This document shows positions 12,827 through 30,568 of a stretch of DNA of 64,000 nucleotides, piece by piece. The notes under the pieces are model-generated. The model saw only the letters and a program-made list of their open reading frames with translations. It did not search any database and was not told the origin of the DNA. A program made the translations under genes and the position numbers. The DNA comes from Podaxis mareebaensis (Eukaryota; Basidiomycota; Agaricomycetes; Agaricales; Agaricaceae), in the NCBI GenBank assembly GCA_018524725.1, contig JAEUWP010000062.1, positions 1 to 64,000 of the forward strand, written 5' to 3'. Each line of letters opens with the position of its first letter. Position 1 is the first letter of the stretch.

Positions 12827-13035
12827 CAGTGGGATAGCTTGATTTGGAAATGAGGCATGCTTTCATGCACCTGTTTGTTGATTGTCTCACAAGTTGATGC
12901 CTTAGACAAACAAATATAAAGTGACAAGTGTGCCAGTCTGTGGGATGCATTAAAAGTTGTTGAAGTTTTGGTAAAGCTTTGGAACAATGTGATCATATTA
13001 TCTAAGAGCATCCCACATGACTGGGAAGGAGTCTG
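12827..13035 (-). repeat. Inner element, right terminal inverted repeat
   Basis: Mirror copy of 6,971-7,179, ending CTGGGAAGGAGTCTG. It lies about 120 bp upstream of the DUF6589 start and so probably includes that gene's promoter. Confidence 0.88.
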
Positions 13036-13044
13036 GGTCAGAAT
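13036..13044. repeat. Target-site duplication of inner element, right copy (GGTCAGAAT)
   Basis: Exact copy of 6,962-6,970, directly outside the right TIR. Confidence 0.85.
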
Positions 13045-13181
13045 AGGTAACATACTTGGATCTCACAATATTTCTCAGAGTTTGCCAGGTGGTCCTCCAA
13101 CATGACACACTTTGAACAAGTTAATGTAGCCAAACAAGGAAATTCCTTGCTGCATCCATCACAAATCCATTTGGAGGTCAT

Positions 13182-13435
13182 AGGAGGGCTAGAGTTGTTG
13201 AGTGATTATAGGAGAGCAACTTTACACAGACACAGTGCTCTAGCAACTTGACCTGTTTATATATCCATAAAAGAATGTAGGTTGGATAATAGAATAATGC
13301 ACATAATGCACACAATGCATAAGATCTGGATCCTATTGTCCAGTGTTGATATAAGTAAGTAGCAACTATGCAGCACCAAAGTACCATCCTAACTCATTTG
13401 CTTGTCTTTCTCTTTACCAACTCCCAGTATCTGAA
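13182..13435. promoter_or_regulatory. Divergent intergenic region between kinase and integrase-like genes
   Basis: About 250 bp separate the kinase ATG (minus) from the integrase ATG (plus), so both promoters must lie here. The stretch is AT-rich and contains short CACATAATGCA / CACACAATGCA repeats at about 13,293-13,319. No clear TATA box stands out. Confidence 0.45.
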
Positions 13436-15037
13436 ATGGTTAACCCAAAAGGTGTCAACAGTTGGGGAGAGAAACAGTGTAAGTCACACTAGAACTATTT
13501 TTAGTTCAAAGTTGGCATTATTCATGAAAATGGTTGATAGACCCACCTGACAAGATACTTTGCCCATATCTCCTGGAGCTTGCCAAGCACTCACTTACAG
13601 TGAAGGAGAAGCTCATTTGTATACATTTGGACCTCAATATAGAGATAGGGTAAGTGTTATTTAATTGTGACATCACAAACTCACTGGCTCAGCATCATGG
13701 AAGGCAATTGACATTCTACCAATGGTAGAAGCAGATGGAGATTCCAAGTGTCTGGAAGCCTGGGCTGGCACCAGAGGAGGTCCAGGAAGCTATCCTTGAG
13801 GAAATTGAGGGTGATGCAAACCAGATGAAGAGACCTGCCACTGTGATGGAAAATCTGAAGAATAAGCTTATCCTGGTTCCAAGGTACATCAATATCTACT
13901 GTATACACCCATGATAAATCTTAACTCTGCTTGTAGGCATAGAATTCATGAATTGATGTGGCAATATAGACCTGATGGGTCTAATTTGCACTTCCCTGGC
14001 AAAATATGATGGAAGATCTGTTGCAAACCACTTACCTCTATTGGACGATTTCATGAGATACCTGCAGATGGACACGAAAACTGAATCAACAAGCTTTGAG
14101 TATGGGAAATCTTAGCCTTCCAATATATGCTTATCAGGACAAATGGTCTGGAATGATCTTGAGGCTTTGCACTATACCTAACACTTGTAACTTACCAGGT
14201 GCCATTGGCCATCTCTTTCTTGACTTTGTTCAAGAGTGGGAAGGTGAGTCATTTGTTCTCATGATTCTCAACACCTGCTGATAGTTCAACTAGGTATACC
14301 TTTGTAGTTGACAACTGACAAGGGTTCTGAGATCAGATGGCAAACCACAATTCAGGCTATTTTCAGGTAGGTATTTATCAGACTATACTAGTGACTAGCC
14401 TACTGATTCGGCTGGTATTGTCCAGGCAATTTTATGCTCCTAATGTTGACATGGATATTTATCCTCCTTCAGTCACACTTCCAAGTACATGTAACACTGT
14501 GATTGAGAGTCTTTGGAGGTGGCTGCACAAGAAGGCAGGCCTCAACTTACATGACATCATTCTGACCAGTAAATATGAACATTGTTTCCACAGAAATAAT
14601 GAACATCACCAGTAAGTCACGTTCATGTTTCTTGGACCACAACATCACTAACCCATCACAGTGACTTGTTCTACTGGGTGTTCATGCCCCTCATTCAACA
14701 GGAACTTGACAAATTCCGTGACTATTGGAACAATCACAAGATCAGAAAGCAAGCCCAGAAGCTGATGCCCTCTGGTCATATCCCCACTGATGCATTGTGC
14801 TATCCCATTTTGTTTGGGGGAAGGTCATGTCTGATCTGTGTACCTGAAGAGGCCCAAATGGACATGCATAACATTCTCACTGAAGAGGTCGGACAATGTG
14901 ACAAACATCTCTCATGGTATAGTGAAGATTTTCATCAGGAGGCCTCAGTTGCGTATGGTGCAATTGGCTCTCCCCAACTTTCGTTGGGAAGTGCTTGGGA
15001 GATATTCACTATGATGGCTGAAAAAATGTCACTTTAG
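13436..15037 (+). pseudogene. DDE integrase-like (rve superfamily) gene of the outer element
   Basis: Starts MVNPKGVNSWGEK and is split by at least six short introns, several with GTAAGT donors (for example after about 13,646, 13,882, 14,242, 14,365 and 14,610). The integrase core reads IYAYQDKWSGMIL (first D), LTTDKGSEI (second D) and NTVIESLWRW (E), giving a D-D-E triad. It is followed by LFYWVFMPLIQQELDKFRD and RNNEHH, typical of a basidiomycete integrase-core family. The C-terminus has PILFGGRSCLI and the stop is TAG at 15,035-15,037, 48 bp before the TIR. Occasional in-frame stops (after the HFPGK and IPL blocks) make it non-functional as it stands. As the only DDE enzyme in the outer element it is the likely transposase. 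Confidence 0.7.
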
Positions 15038-15084
15038 AGATTGCGCCTTCATTTAGTCACAGGATTGTATGTTTCTCTCTACTC

Positions 15085-15241
15085 TTGCTAACCTACATCT
15101 ACTTAATAGTTGGTCTACATAGCTACGAGCGCAATAGATAGTTTTGCTCGGGACATTGTGACTTGGTGACGTGACCTTACAAGCGCTGGACGTCCGGCCA
15201 CTCGCACGTGAAAAATCAACCTCGGACGTCCGGCACACCAT
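15085..15241 (-). repeat. Outer element, right terminal inverted repeat (CpG-intact)
   Basis: Carries the CpG-rich version of the TIR, including two GGACGTCC palindromes near its outer end (15,187-15,194 and 15,224-15,231). The CpG-poor compartment stops at or just inside this repeat. Confidence 0.85.
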
Positions 15242-15291
15242 ACAGTGACGATGATGTTGTTGGCTCCGGTGAGACTGAGGAGGACGATTAA
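15242..15291 (+). pseudogene. 3' tail of the split acidic-tail gene, with right target-site duplication
   Basis: ACAGTGAC at 15,242-15,249 repeats 4,205-4,212. In the same phase, thirteen further codons follow, rich in Asp and Glu (DDVVGSGETEEDD), up to TAA at 15,289-15,291. This continues the Asp-rich frame that is cut at 4,212, so it is the displaced end of that gene. Unlike the 5' part it still contains CpG. Confidence 0.75.
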
Positions 15292-15812
15292 GGGACAATA
15301 CATCTCCTATAGTATACCCTGAACTTTTGCTCGAGAGTATCGATTGTTCCATAAATTACTCCTGATCGTATTAGGTTATAAATCCTGTTAATGGTGGCTC
15401 ATTGGGCTCAATCGGCACTGCATATTAGAAATTGATCTTGAAGGGATTTGAAGTGAACTTCAATAGGGGAGTTGATTGATCCTCTACTGAAGATTATTCT
15501 ATCATTTCAGCTTACTATCTTTTGGACAATAATCGTTGGACTTCAAATGACTATTGCTTGCAGTTGAAGGTTAATTGAGACGATGTCTAACTATCTACTA
15601 AACCTAACACTACGTAAACATTGAGGTCAGAGTGGATATTGCGTACATGTCACAACTTAATAACCCAGGGATAGTTAGTAGGTTTGGGTGTGTAGTTGAG
15701 ACTGGGCAGCGGGATTAGGCATTTCGGGCGCTGCGGAGCCTGGGGCAGGGTTGTGCCGAGCCGACGCTTTAGACGTGGGCGACCTGGTGTGGGCGCCTAG
15801 GGCAAATTCGAG
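15292..15812. other. Intergenic, CpG-normal
   Basis: Holds the 3' flank of the split gene and the 3' flank of NBS1. The last 150 bp resemble sequence beside the NBS1 relics near 21,560-21,660. No gene is seen. Confidence 0.6.
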
Positions 15813-17559
15813 TTAGCTAGGTTCGTGAAAGAGAGGACTAAAACGAACCACAAAGGCTGCAAGATCCGGCGATTTTTCCGAAGGTTCTTCATCGTTTGGT
15901 TCAACAGTTTTCGCGCGTCGGGATAGTAGTATCTATTTGAATGTATTAAATATGTGTACAATGATCGTTCGGGGGGCACTCACCCGACGTGGTTTCGGTG
16001 ATTCGGTCTTGATCTCTTCAGGAGCGGGGGGTGGTGTTGGTTTAACTGAAGGTTGTCGAGATGTTGCACATCGAAGGAGACACTTCCTCAGGGGCGGAGG
16101 CTCTTCAGGTGGCATAGACGGCTCGTCAGGTATAGAATTAGGAACGCAATTCGGCAACGAGGTTGCAGAGGTATTAGCTAGAATGTATCACTCGATGTTC
16201 GTGCTAGGAAAGTTTATGGAGACACCCACAGTCTTGTACATCGACGTCCATCGGGCTGGGTTGAGGAGCCGTCAGCAGGGACGGCTCGGCGTCCAGTACA
16301 GATTGGACCACCGTATCTGGGGGAGTAACATGCAATCCAAAGCTAGAAAACCCCGATAATCAGACAGACACATCGAAAAGAGTGCATCATCGTACCTTCA
16401 CACCTCGGCCACTAATGTCTTCCATTTATCCTGCCCAATCGCAGCCTTCATGTCCTTCACATCCGCAACGACGACCAGTTGCCGACTCTCCTTCGCCTGG
16501 CCCCTAGTCAATGCTTTATGCAACCTCGCAACACCCCCAGCAACATCAAACGTCTCAAGAAACCCCCCGCGTTTAATCAGCTCCCTCAGATCACTCTCCA
16601 CTTCCCTAACCTTTTCACCGAAGACCAGGAACCGGTACTCGGCGAACATATTGAGACGCTCCTCATTTGGTTCCCATGCTCTGAAAACCTTTTGTGACGG
16701 GCTGAGGGATGGTGAGAACGTGGGACGGTATTTGCTGATTGGAGGTAGGATGAAGGTTTCTTCGAGTGTTGCTGCGTTCTTGAGGATATCCGTCAACCAA
16801 TCGGGTTTGACAAATTGAGCAGCGGAGATGAGGGACGCGGCGACAAAGGCATTCGCAACGTACGTCGGTGCGATGTGGTGCGTCACCTGCGGGTTCGGTG
16901 TATAGACATTCAATATGCCTGTTCAGGCCGTTAGCAAAGAGGGGAAGCAAAGGTGTGAGTTTACCTAGTTCCGAGCACATTTCAAGAGATATGTTTGACT
17001 TTCCCCGCAGATTAGGAGAATAGCAACATATTGGTTGCCACTTCACCCTAGCTCTTTGGTTAGAAACACAGGAAGAGTTGAAATAGACGGACCCACGTTA
17101 TAGGAAGACCGGTCACAATAGAAAGGATATCTCCATCCTGCAGCTCCTTCGACGACTTGGGATTCGCAACAAGTTGCGAGTCTCCTCTCAGCAACCTCAT
17201 ACCTTTGTCCCTATTATTGACAAACTCTAACGTTGGCCGCTTATCTGGGTTATGCTAAAGGGGAATTCCATCAGCGCCAATTCTAATAGAACGAGGGAGA
17301 GGAAGAACACACCACATCCTCTAACGAATATGGTCCAAAGATAAACTGGCAATGATCATGGGAGACCTTTTTGCTTCCAATCACCAGGGGTTGTCCCTTC
17401 CGACCGGGTGAGTAAGACTTGCCCGTCTTTAACAGTTTTGATTCTATTATGGCATGAGCTCCCGTTGATGTTCGGTCGATGTTCGGTGGAGGGTTGTTTA
17501 CTCTGAAACGAGAGGTCTGCGCCGACCTCTGTGTCAAATGGACCCGTAATTATCCACAT
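15813..17559 (-). CDS. nbs1: NBS1 (nibrin/Xrs2) subunit of the Mre11-Rad50-Nbs1 complex
   Basis: Exons read 17,502-17,559, 17,316-17,443, 17,097-17,254, 16,965-17,047 and 16,918 downward, with later exons to TAA at 15,813-15,815. The start gives MWIITGPFDTE, typical of fungal NBS1. The N-terminal FHA domain has GKSYSPGRKG and KKVSHDHCQFIFG, the phosphothreonine-binding Arg/Ser-His pattern. A BRCT region follows (VTHHIAPTYV, LISAAQFVKPDWLTDIL), then a second, BRCT2-like segment ending near 16,400, and a Pro/Ser-rich tail (SIPDEPSMPPEEPPP; EEIKTESPKPRR). NBS1 recruits MRN and Tel1/ATM to double-strand breaks. The end is short, FVVRFSPLFHEPS, and a classical Mre11-binding motif is not obvious. 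Splicing around 16,340-16,400 is uncertain. Two decayed copies of the 3' half lie downstream of the next genes. Confidence 0.85.
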
Positions 17560-18197
17560 TCTAGGTTCTGAGCCCCGGTTAGCATGATGAAGGCGGAGTA
17601 TCATGGCTATACTCGCTAGATCGTCATAGAAAGTCGCTGAAAGCCCGAGAGAATTAAGTACTCAACAAGCCGGGGAAATTTTGGTATTAGGAAAGTAGAA
17701 CTGTAGAATCTTGTGCCTTGACGGAAGGAGTTTCTCCCTGGGGAGGATTAACAAGCTTCAAGTTTCAAGCACTTGTCGTGAATGACTCTGAGCGGTGGAA
17801 AGGCGCTTCTCGGCGCCCATGCTGCTAAGCGGAGTGAGGTCCCCTGGAATTGGCGGGGGCGGCGGTTTGTAGGATGGGTTGATGAGAGGGTTTTCTTAGG
17901 TGTAGCCTACCTCGACGGACTGCTATCGAGCCCCGGCTAATAGGATAGCGTAGACGCTTCCCGCGGCTCAACGTTTGTAATGGCCGCGCTGGCACTGACC
18001 AGAATAGAATTGATCCAAAAAAAAAAGGGGAAGGCGCTTCTGTTACGCGTCGGTCACGATCAGGCACGTCTGGTAACGCATCTTCTCCTTGCTGTCTTAG
18101 TGTCTTAGTGGACCAGCCACGGGTGTAGTAATATGAGACAGACTGACTCTTTAAAGCCATAGATACATGTGAGCAAGCCTACTTCGCTTGAACCCCC
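17560..18197. promoter_or_regulatory. Divergent intergenic region, NBS1 and unknown gene copy 1
   Basis: Contains an A10 tract at about 18,018-18,027 and an ACGCGT (MCB/MluI-type) site at 18,044-18,049. The last 90 bp are duplicated before copy 2 (about 20,290-20,378), so they probably hold the promoter of the unknown gene. No other gene is seen. Confidence 0.5.
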
Positions 18198-19155
18198 ATG
18201 GCAAACCTCATTCGCTCAGCTAAGCCTGTCGATCGCTGGACCGACTACGACCTTCGCGCTTTTAACATCCAAGTTGTCAACAAAAACACAGACGAATTCT
18301 TTGGCCACCCCCTTCCGGAGCAACTGGACGTTTCTCCTGGTATCTTGAACAATCTGGACGAACCATCTATCACATCCGTCAAAGAGAGTGAATTCTTTGC
18401 GTATCTACGATATACTATCACGTTCTGTACAGAGAAGGACACCTTTGCGATTGACTTTGTTGCTGCCGTCCTCAGACTTACGGGGTATAGTTCTAGTCAT
18501 CATATCATTTACACGCGGACAGAGATCCCGTTTGTGATGTGTGGGGAGAATATGTTTGCCAAGACAGATGTGTGTATCATGGAGGGAGGGCGAGGTGCGG
18601 GGAGGTTTCTGATGCTTGTGCAGGAGGATAAGGTAAAGAAAATTCAATTATTCTGTGTTCACCACGCTAACCAGTGAGTAGGAACCCCCGTGCGACTTAG
18701 GGTATGAGCCAGGGCCTCAGCTCATTGCAGGCGCCATTGCTGCATTCTATTGGAACAACTTCTCAAAATGGCAAGTTGGACTTCCCACAACCCCAGCGGC
18801 CGTGATTCCTGGCATCGTCATCTGCGGCAATGCACCAATCTTCTACAAGATTCCCGTTTCAGAAGCTCTCGTTGAGGCAGTTATCACTGCCCAGTACCCT
18901 CCTACGGTCACCACAGTTGAGAGGCTTGTACCACCTGTCCCTGATCGTCGGACATACCTAGAAGACGGTATGAAGCCTTTGGAGAACCGACGAATTGTCT
19001 TTCAGTGTTTCCAAGCCTTAAAAACACTAGTGGGTTGTCCCGGCTCTTTCAGACGTACACTGACACTCCCTGAATACCTAGGTTCACAATGTATATCCGT
19101 AGTGTGGTCTCTTGCGAATACTCATGTTTTATTTTACCTCAGATTAACATTGTAG
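18198..19155 (+). CDS. Unknown basidiomycete protein, copy 1 (possible PD-(D/E)XK fold)
   Basis: Exon 1 is 18,198-18,632 (MANLIRSAKPVDRWTD... to LMLVQEDK). Exon 2 most likely starts at 18,709 and runs to the stop at 19,153-19,155. Compared with copy 2, exon 2 starts with two extra bases (GGTATGAG instead of GGTGAG), so copy 1 needs a different acceptor or is frameshifted. It also ends later because of a one-base C-run difference. Conserved blocks are FFGHPLPEQLDVSP, KTDVCIMEG..LMLVQEDK, PQLIAGAIAAF, PIFYKIPVSEALVEAV and QYPPTVTTVERLVPPVP. The Asp followed by EDK on a strand-like segment recalls PD-(D/E)XK nucleases; that is inference only. No signal peptide or membrane segment. Confidence 0.7.
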
Positions 19156-19329
19156 TATTACACCGCCGATTATGTTAGGTTCTTCGTAGTAGACTGCAAC
19201 CCATCAACTGACCCGCCTTGATCTCTATCTGTGACGAGCTCATAGTATGTTGGCTCCTCCGATGGCGATGAACCTCCAATGCCAGCCACTTCTTCGCAGG
19301 GGAAGCACTGGCTTCGAACAAAGCTTTAA

Positions 19330-19790
19330 GTTTCTTCAAGGCGCGGGCGGCCTGGTGAGGGTGTTCGAAATGAGGCCGAGTTGGCCGAATGAATGAGGGA
19401 GATGATTAGGACAGCGAAGGCCCTAACGGCTTGTCTGAAGATTCCTCATTTTCTTCAGTCCAACAGTTTTGCGCATCGAGGAATATTAAAAGTGTTTTAT
19501 AACCAATGTGAAAGACCTCACCCGGCATGGTTTGATGATTCTACCTTGACTTTCTCAGAAACGGGATGTGGTGTCGGTCCGGTTGGGAATTACTGAAATG
19601 CTGCGCTTCGAGAGAAGCACATTCAGACATATGCAAAAGAGTAGGTCTTCATACCTTCATACCTTGGCCACTGATGTCCTCCAATCGTCAATGCAAATAC
19701 CGTGTAGGCAAGGTCTTGTCGACCTCTCGGCCTCCCCAAACGCTCAGGTCCCGTCAGCAGCTTCTACCTTGTAGTGAGCTCATCCCCACT
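19330..19790 (-). pseudogene. NBS1 3'-end relic 1
   Basis: Diverged copy of the NBS1 3' region (about 15,700-16,490). It shares CCGAGTTGGCC / TCGAGTTAGCT, CCAACAGTTTTGCGC / TCAACAGTTTTCGCG and CTTGGCCACTGATGTCCTCCA / CTCGGCCACTAATGTCTTCCA. It has indels and no usable frame. Confidence 0.6.
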
Positions 19791-20378
19791 CGTCCCCTCT
19801 CTCCTTTCGTGTCCTATTCCATAAAACTCTCTGCTTGCCGGTCATGTGTCTAACCTCAGACACCCTCCCCGCTTCGCCGCGACGGACCCCTGCACCACAC
19901 ATAATTGCACGTTTACTGTATCGCATGTTTACTTATGCCGCATGTTAATACACCCACTCATCATATCTGAACTACACTCCGTTTAATCTATGGTACTTCT
20001 GCCTGCTCACAAATCCCCTTTTCCGCCCTCTCTATGGAACCATTGTCTCACCTTGTACTCTTCTCCTTGGGTTGCTCATAACGCAGCGACATCATGTTTG
20101 ATGCTCTGATCTCTCTCTGACTAAAACCCCTCGACAAGGAGAGCAAATCTGCCGATGGACTGTTTGTGAGTCTACACAAATCCTGCAATTCCCATCCGAA
20201 TTTGATCAGGGTACCCTACCCCCTATATATAGGGGAGCTGACGCCCTTGCAAGTCGATGTTATACTGGATCAGCCAGGTGTGGAGACGCCAGTATCACCG
20301 GTGGTGGTAATATGAGACAGGCGGACTCCTTAAAACCCTAGAAAACATGTGGGGAAGCCTACCTCGCTTTGAACCCTG
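19791..20378. other. Intergenic with a TATA-containing palindrome upstream of copy 2
   Basis: Nothing coding is recognised. At about 20,219-20,234 lies the perfect palindrome CCCCTATATATAGGGG, about 150 bp before the ATG of copy 2, a possible core promoter element. The last 90 bp repeat the region before copy 1. Confidence 0.5.
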
Positions 20379-21255
20379 ATGGCAAACCGCATTCGCTTAG
20401 CCAAGCCTGCAAACCACTGGATTCAGAGTGATCCCGATGCTTTTAACATCCAAGTCGTCACCAAAAATGCAGACGAGTTCTTTGGCCACCCCCTTCCGGA
20501 GCAGCTGGATGTTTCTCCCGTAATCTTGAACAATCTGGACGAACCGTCGGTCGCATCCAACGCAGACAGTGAATTCTTCGCATGTCTGGAAGAAACCACT
20601 GTCTTCCATTGTAATAGAGAATCCTTTGTGGTTGATTTTGTTGCTGCCGTTCTCAGACATACGGGGTATGGCGCCGGTCATTGCGTCATTCACACACGGA
20701 GAGAGATTCCGTTTGAGATGTGTGGAGAGACTGTGGGTGCCATGATAGATGTGTGTGTTATGGAGCGAGGACGAGGCACGAAGAGATTTCTGATGGTTGT
20801 GCAGGAGGATAAGGTAAAGAATATCCAGTTACTCCGTGGTCGGCCTGCTAACCAGTGAGTAGCGACACCTATCGGGCTTCGAGGGTGAGCCAGAGCCTCA
20901 GCTCATTGCAGACGCCATTGCCGCATTTTCTTGGAACAACTTCTTAAATCGGCGAATTGGACTCCCCACAGTCTCCCAGGCCGTGATTCCTGGCATCACC
21001 ATCCGTGGCAGTGCACCAATCTTCTATAAGATTCCCGTCTCAGAAGCTCTCGTTGAGGCAGTTATCACTGCCCAGTACCCTCCTACGGTCACCACAGTTG
21101 AGAGGCTTGTACCACCTGTCCCTGATCGTCGGACATACCAAGCAGATGGTATGAAGCCTTTGGTGAACCGACGGATTGCTTTTCAGTGCTTCCAAGGATT
21201 AAAAACACTAGTGGGTCGTCTCGGCTCTTTCGGACACACACTAACACTCCCCTGA
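20379..21255 (+). CDS. Unknown basidiomycete protein, copy 2 (possible PD-(D/E)XK fold)
   Basis: Exon 1 is 20,379-20,813 and exon 2 20,884-21,255; both keep one open frame across a 70-bp intron. The start MANRIRLAKPANHWIQ, the blocks FFGHPLPEQLDVSP, MIDVCVMERG..LMVVQEDK, EPEPQLIADAIAAF and PIFYKIPVSEALVEAV, and near-identity to copy 1 in exon 2, mark a recent tandem duplicate. The start-to-start distance is 2,181 bp. The frame is cleaner than in copy 1, so this is probably the working gene. Function unknown. The D...EDK arrangement suggests, but does not prove, a restriction-endonuclease-like core. I recall similar proteins as abundant hypothetical genes in Agaricomycetes. Confidence 0.75.
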
Positions 21256-21549
21256 ATACTTAGGTTCACAATGTATATCCGTAGTGTGGTCTCTTGTGAA
21301 TACCTATATTCTATTTTACCTTAGATTGACATTGTGGTATTACACCGCCGATTATGTTAGGTTCTTCATAGTAGACTGCAATCGCATCGACTGGCCCGTC
21401 TTAATCTCCACCTGTGACAAGTTCATAGTATGTTGGATCCTTCGATGGGCGATAAACCTTCAATGTCGGTCGCTTCTTCGCAGGGGGAGCATTGGCGTCG
21501 AATAAGGCTTTAAATTTCTTCAAGGGAAATCCACCGTCAGGCCCAAGGG

Positions 21550-22045
21550 GTAAGGTAGATAGTTGGAGACGGTGCAACGAGATTAGTCGCTCGGACGCTG
21601 TGACGGAATCAACGTTCGGGGTATAGGTGCCCGGTGAGGGTGTTCAGAACGAGGTCGAGTTAGCCGAATGAATGAGGGAGATGATTCGGGGCAGCGAAGG
21701 CTCTAACGACTTGTCTGAAGGTTCCTCATTCTCTGTAGTCCAACAGTTTTTGTGCGTCGAGGGATAATATCTACTTGAACTATTAGAAGTGTTTTATAAA
21801 CAATATGAAGGGCCTCACTCAGCATGCCAGTTTGATGATTCTACCTTGACTTCTTCAGAAACGGGATGTGGTGTGGTCCGGCTGGGAATTGCTGAGATGC
21901 TGCGCGTCGAGGGTGACACATTCAGACATATCCAAAGGAGTAGGTCTTCGTACCTCCAAACCTTGGCCACCGATGTCCTCCAATCGTCCAACGCAAACAC
22001 GACCCCCACGCCTCTCACATCCACAGCGACGGGCTGCTGACCGGT
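21550..22045 (-). pseudogene. NBS1 3'-end relic 2
   Basis: Second decayed copy, following copy 2 as relic 1 follows copy 1. It reaches further into NBS1: CTCACATCCACAGCGACGGG near 22,015 matches TTCACATCCGCAACGACGAC at about 16,450. The frame is broken. Confidence 0.6.
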
Positions 22046-22336
22046 GGGGACTCGGCAGAGATTAAAGCTTGAAGTACGACAAGAGCTGATATATAGTACA
22101 AGATATACACGTAACTGCCAACTTCTTAGCAACTATCCTGAACGTCTGATACAAATGAAGAAACTAATTACAACGTCGACTATTTCTAAGTTAGGAGGGA
22201 CTCGGAAGCAAACTCATAACCCGGGAAAACTCAACAGGGAATGTGGGGAATCGAAAAGAAGAGGGAGGAAAAGACAGGAAGGTACGCCATGACGACGAGG
22301 TTTCGAATCACAGCAAAAGAGAAGGGTAATAAATAA

Positions 22337-30568
<8,232 letters not shown>

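Larger units (their letters stand above)
6971..13035. mobile_element. Inner TIR transposon: RecQ-like helicase plus DUF6589
   Basis: A 6,065-bp element that begins CAGACTCCTTCCCAG and ends with its exact reverse complement. It has 209-bp TIRs (6,971-7,179; 12,827-13,035) and a 9-bp target duplication. It encodes a RecQ-type helicase (plus) and a DUF6589 protein (minus). Both genes start just inside a TIR and converge near 9,900, so the TIRs probably carry their promoters. No known transposase is visible. It keeps more CpG than the surrounding element, in line with being the younger insertion. Two genes between perfect ends argue for an autonomous, perhaps undescribed, transposon type; the mobilising enzyme is inference. 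Confidence 0.85.
4465..13181 (-). pseudogene. Alpha-type protein kinase gene, split by the inner transposon
   Basis: Exon 1 starts with the ATG at 13,181 and encodes a Cys-rich head (CDGC, CSKC). It ends at a GTATGT donor near 13,050. The matching acceptor lies near 6,922 and leads into CAMCGKSF, another CxxC motif. Without the 6.07-kb insert this intron would be about 60 bp. Further exons give a C-terminal alpha-kinase (MHCK/eEF2K) domain: YAFTHFTYGH, FANIQG, an intron, DGLILFDPMM, then GIGDFGLKGINAFLRDHCCG with the zinc-binding His/Cys pattern, followed by an acidic tail and TAG at 4,465-4,467. Alpha-kinases phosphorylate Ser/Thr, often in helices, and are expanded in Agaricomycetes. In-frame stops show that the copy is dead. 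The kinase assignment rests on motif recall. Confidence 0.7.
4213..15241. mobile_element. Outer TIR transposon: alpha-kinase plus DDE integrase-like gene
   Basis: An 11.0-kb element bounded by inverted repeats of about 158 bp (4,213-4,370 and 15,085-15,241) and an 8-bp direct duplication. Removing the inner element and one copy of its duplication leaves roughly 4.95 kb with two genes that diverge from the centre: an alpha-type kinase on minus, ending next to the left TIR, and an integrase-like gene on plus, ending next to the right TIR. No KDZ, hAT, Mutator or mariner transposase was recognised, so the integrase-like protein is the candidate transposase. Age: the left part has lost nearly all CpG, while the right TIR keeps it. 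Confidence 0.8.

Noticed and set aside
4213..15241. Assigning the outer element to KDZ/Zisupton because of its 8-bp duplication
   Set aside because: No KDZ transposase or its CxC zinc motifs were found; duplication length alone is not enough.
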